This document shows positions 5,776 to 5,828 of a DNA stretch of 5,828 nucleotides, piece by piece. Position 1 is the stretch's first letter, and each line of letters opens with the position of its first letter. A program made the translations under genes and the position numbers. This DNA is from JBBRTJ01 sp038244535 (GTDB lineage: Bacteria > Actinomycetota > Acidimicrobiia > Acidimicrobiales > Ilumatobacteraceae), in contig JBBRTJ010000141.1 in the NCBI GenBank assembly GCA_038244535.1, positions 1 to 5,828 of the forward strand, written 5' to 3'. The notes under the pieces are model-generated. The model searched no databases and was not told the DNA's origin. It saw only the letters and a program-made list of their open reading frames with translations.

Positions 5776-5828
5776 TCGAAGTGGCGGCTGGTGGTGACGG
5801 GGGTGGGCCGAGGAGGTCCCAGCGGTTG

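Larger units (their letters stand above)
5442..5828. other. Non-coding, repeat-rich tail downstream of the operon
   Basis: These 387 bases hold no gene that I can support. On the + strand, 5443 to about 5527 is C-rich and about 5531 to 5816 is G-rich, so the C/G bias flips near 5528. The stretch holds the 33-bp duplication, the 57-bp direct repeats, short G-run repeats (CGGGCTCAGG at 5709-5718 and 5757-5766) and a G4-capable tract. Open frames crossing it give low-complexity Pro/Arg/Gly peptides. At the very end AGGAGG (5811-5816) precedes a TTG at 5826 by 9 nt, which could start a gene beyond the window. Confidence 0.75.

Noticed and set aside
4089..5828. Minus-strand frame open from the window end to 4089 (at least 516 codons), starting in the repeats.
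   Set aside because: Its codon boundaries coincide with those of the ligase gene on the other strand. In high-GC genes this antisense frame stays open because TTA, CTA and TCA codons are rare. The peptide is Arg/Gly/Pro/His-rich with no recognisable motif, while the + strand encodes an unmistakable ligase.

Overview
The window is about 70% GC (estimated by eye), is dense with genes on one strand, and shows the codon bias of a high-GC actinobacterium. An acidimicrobial or similar environmental lineage is a guess; nothing in the window fixes the taxon. All credible genes are on the + strand and appear to form one operon. It was already running when the window begins and ends at 5441.

Layout: (1) 1-162, the 3' end of a gene whose visible tail resembles the last strand of a cupin-fold protein. 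(2) 159-2270, a HyuA-type ATP-binding subunit of the hydantoinase/oxoprolinase/acetone-carboxylase superfamily, joined to gene 1 by an ATGA stop/start overlap. (3) 2267-3883, the partner HyuB-type subunit, joined by a second ATGA overlap behind a strong Shine-Dalgarno site. (4) 3897-5441, a class I adenylate-forming acyl-CoA ligase, 13 nt after HyuB. (5) 5442-5828, a non-coding tail of 387 bp with a 33-bp tandem duplication of the ligase gene end, a 57-bp direct repeat that can fold into hairpins, a third partial copy, and a G-rich tract on the + strand.

How the genes may work together: HyuA and HyuB enzymes use ATP to activate a carbonyl-type substrate, either to hydrolyse an amide (hydantoin, 5-oxoproline, caprolactam) or to carboxylate a ketone (acetone, acetophenone). 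A CoA ligase directly behind such a pair recalls the anaerobic acetophenone pathway, where the carboxylase product is a 3-oxo acid that a dedicated ligase then activates. A ring-opening or carboxylation step followed by CoA activation is therefore the most economical reading, but the substrate cannot be read from sequence. The most notable protein detail is in HyuB: a glutamine stands where the family usually has a histidine thought to bind the metal. The most notable DNA detail is the repeat-rich, strand-asymmetric tail after the operon.
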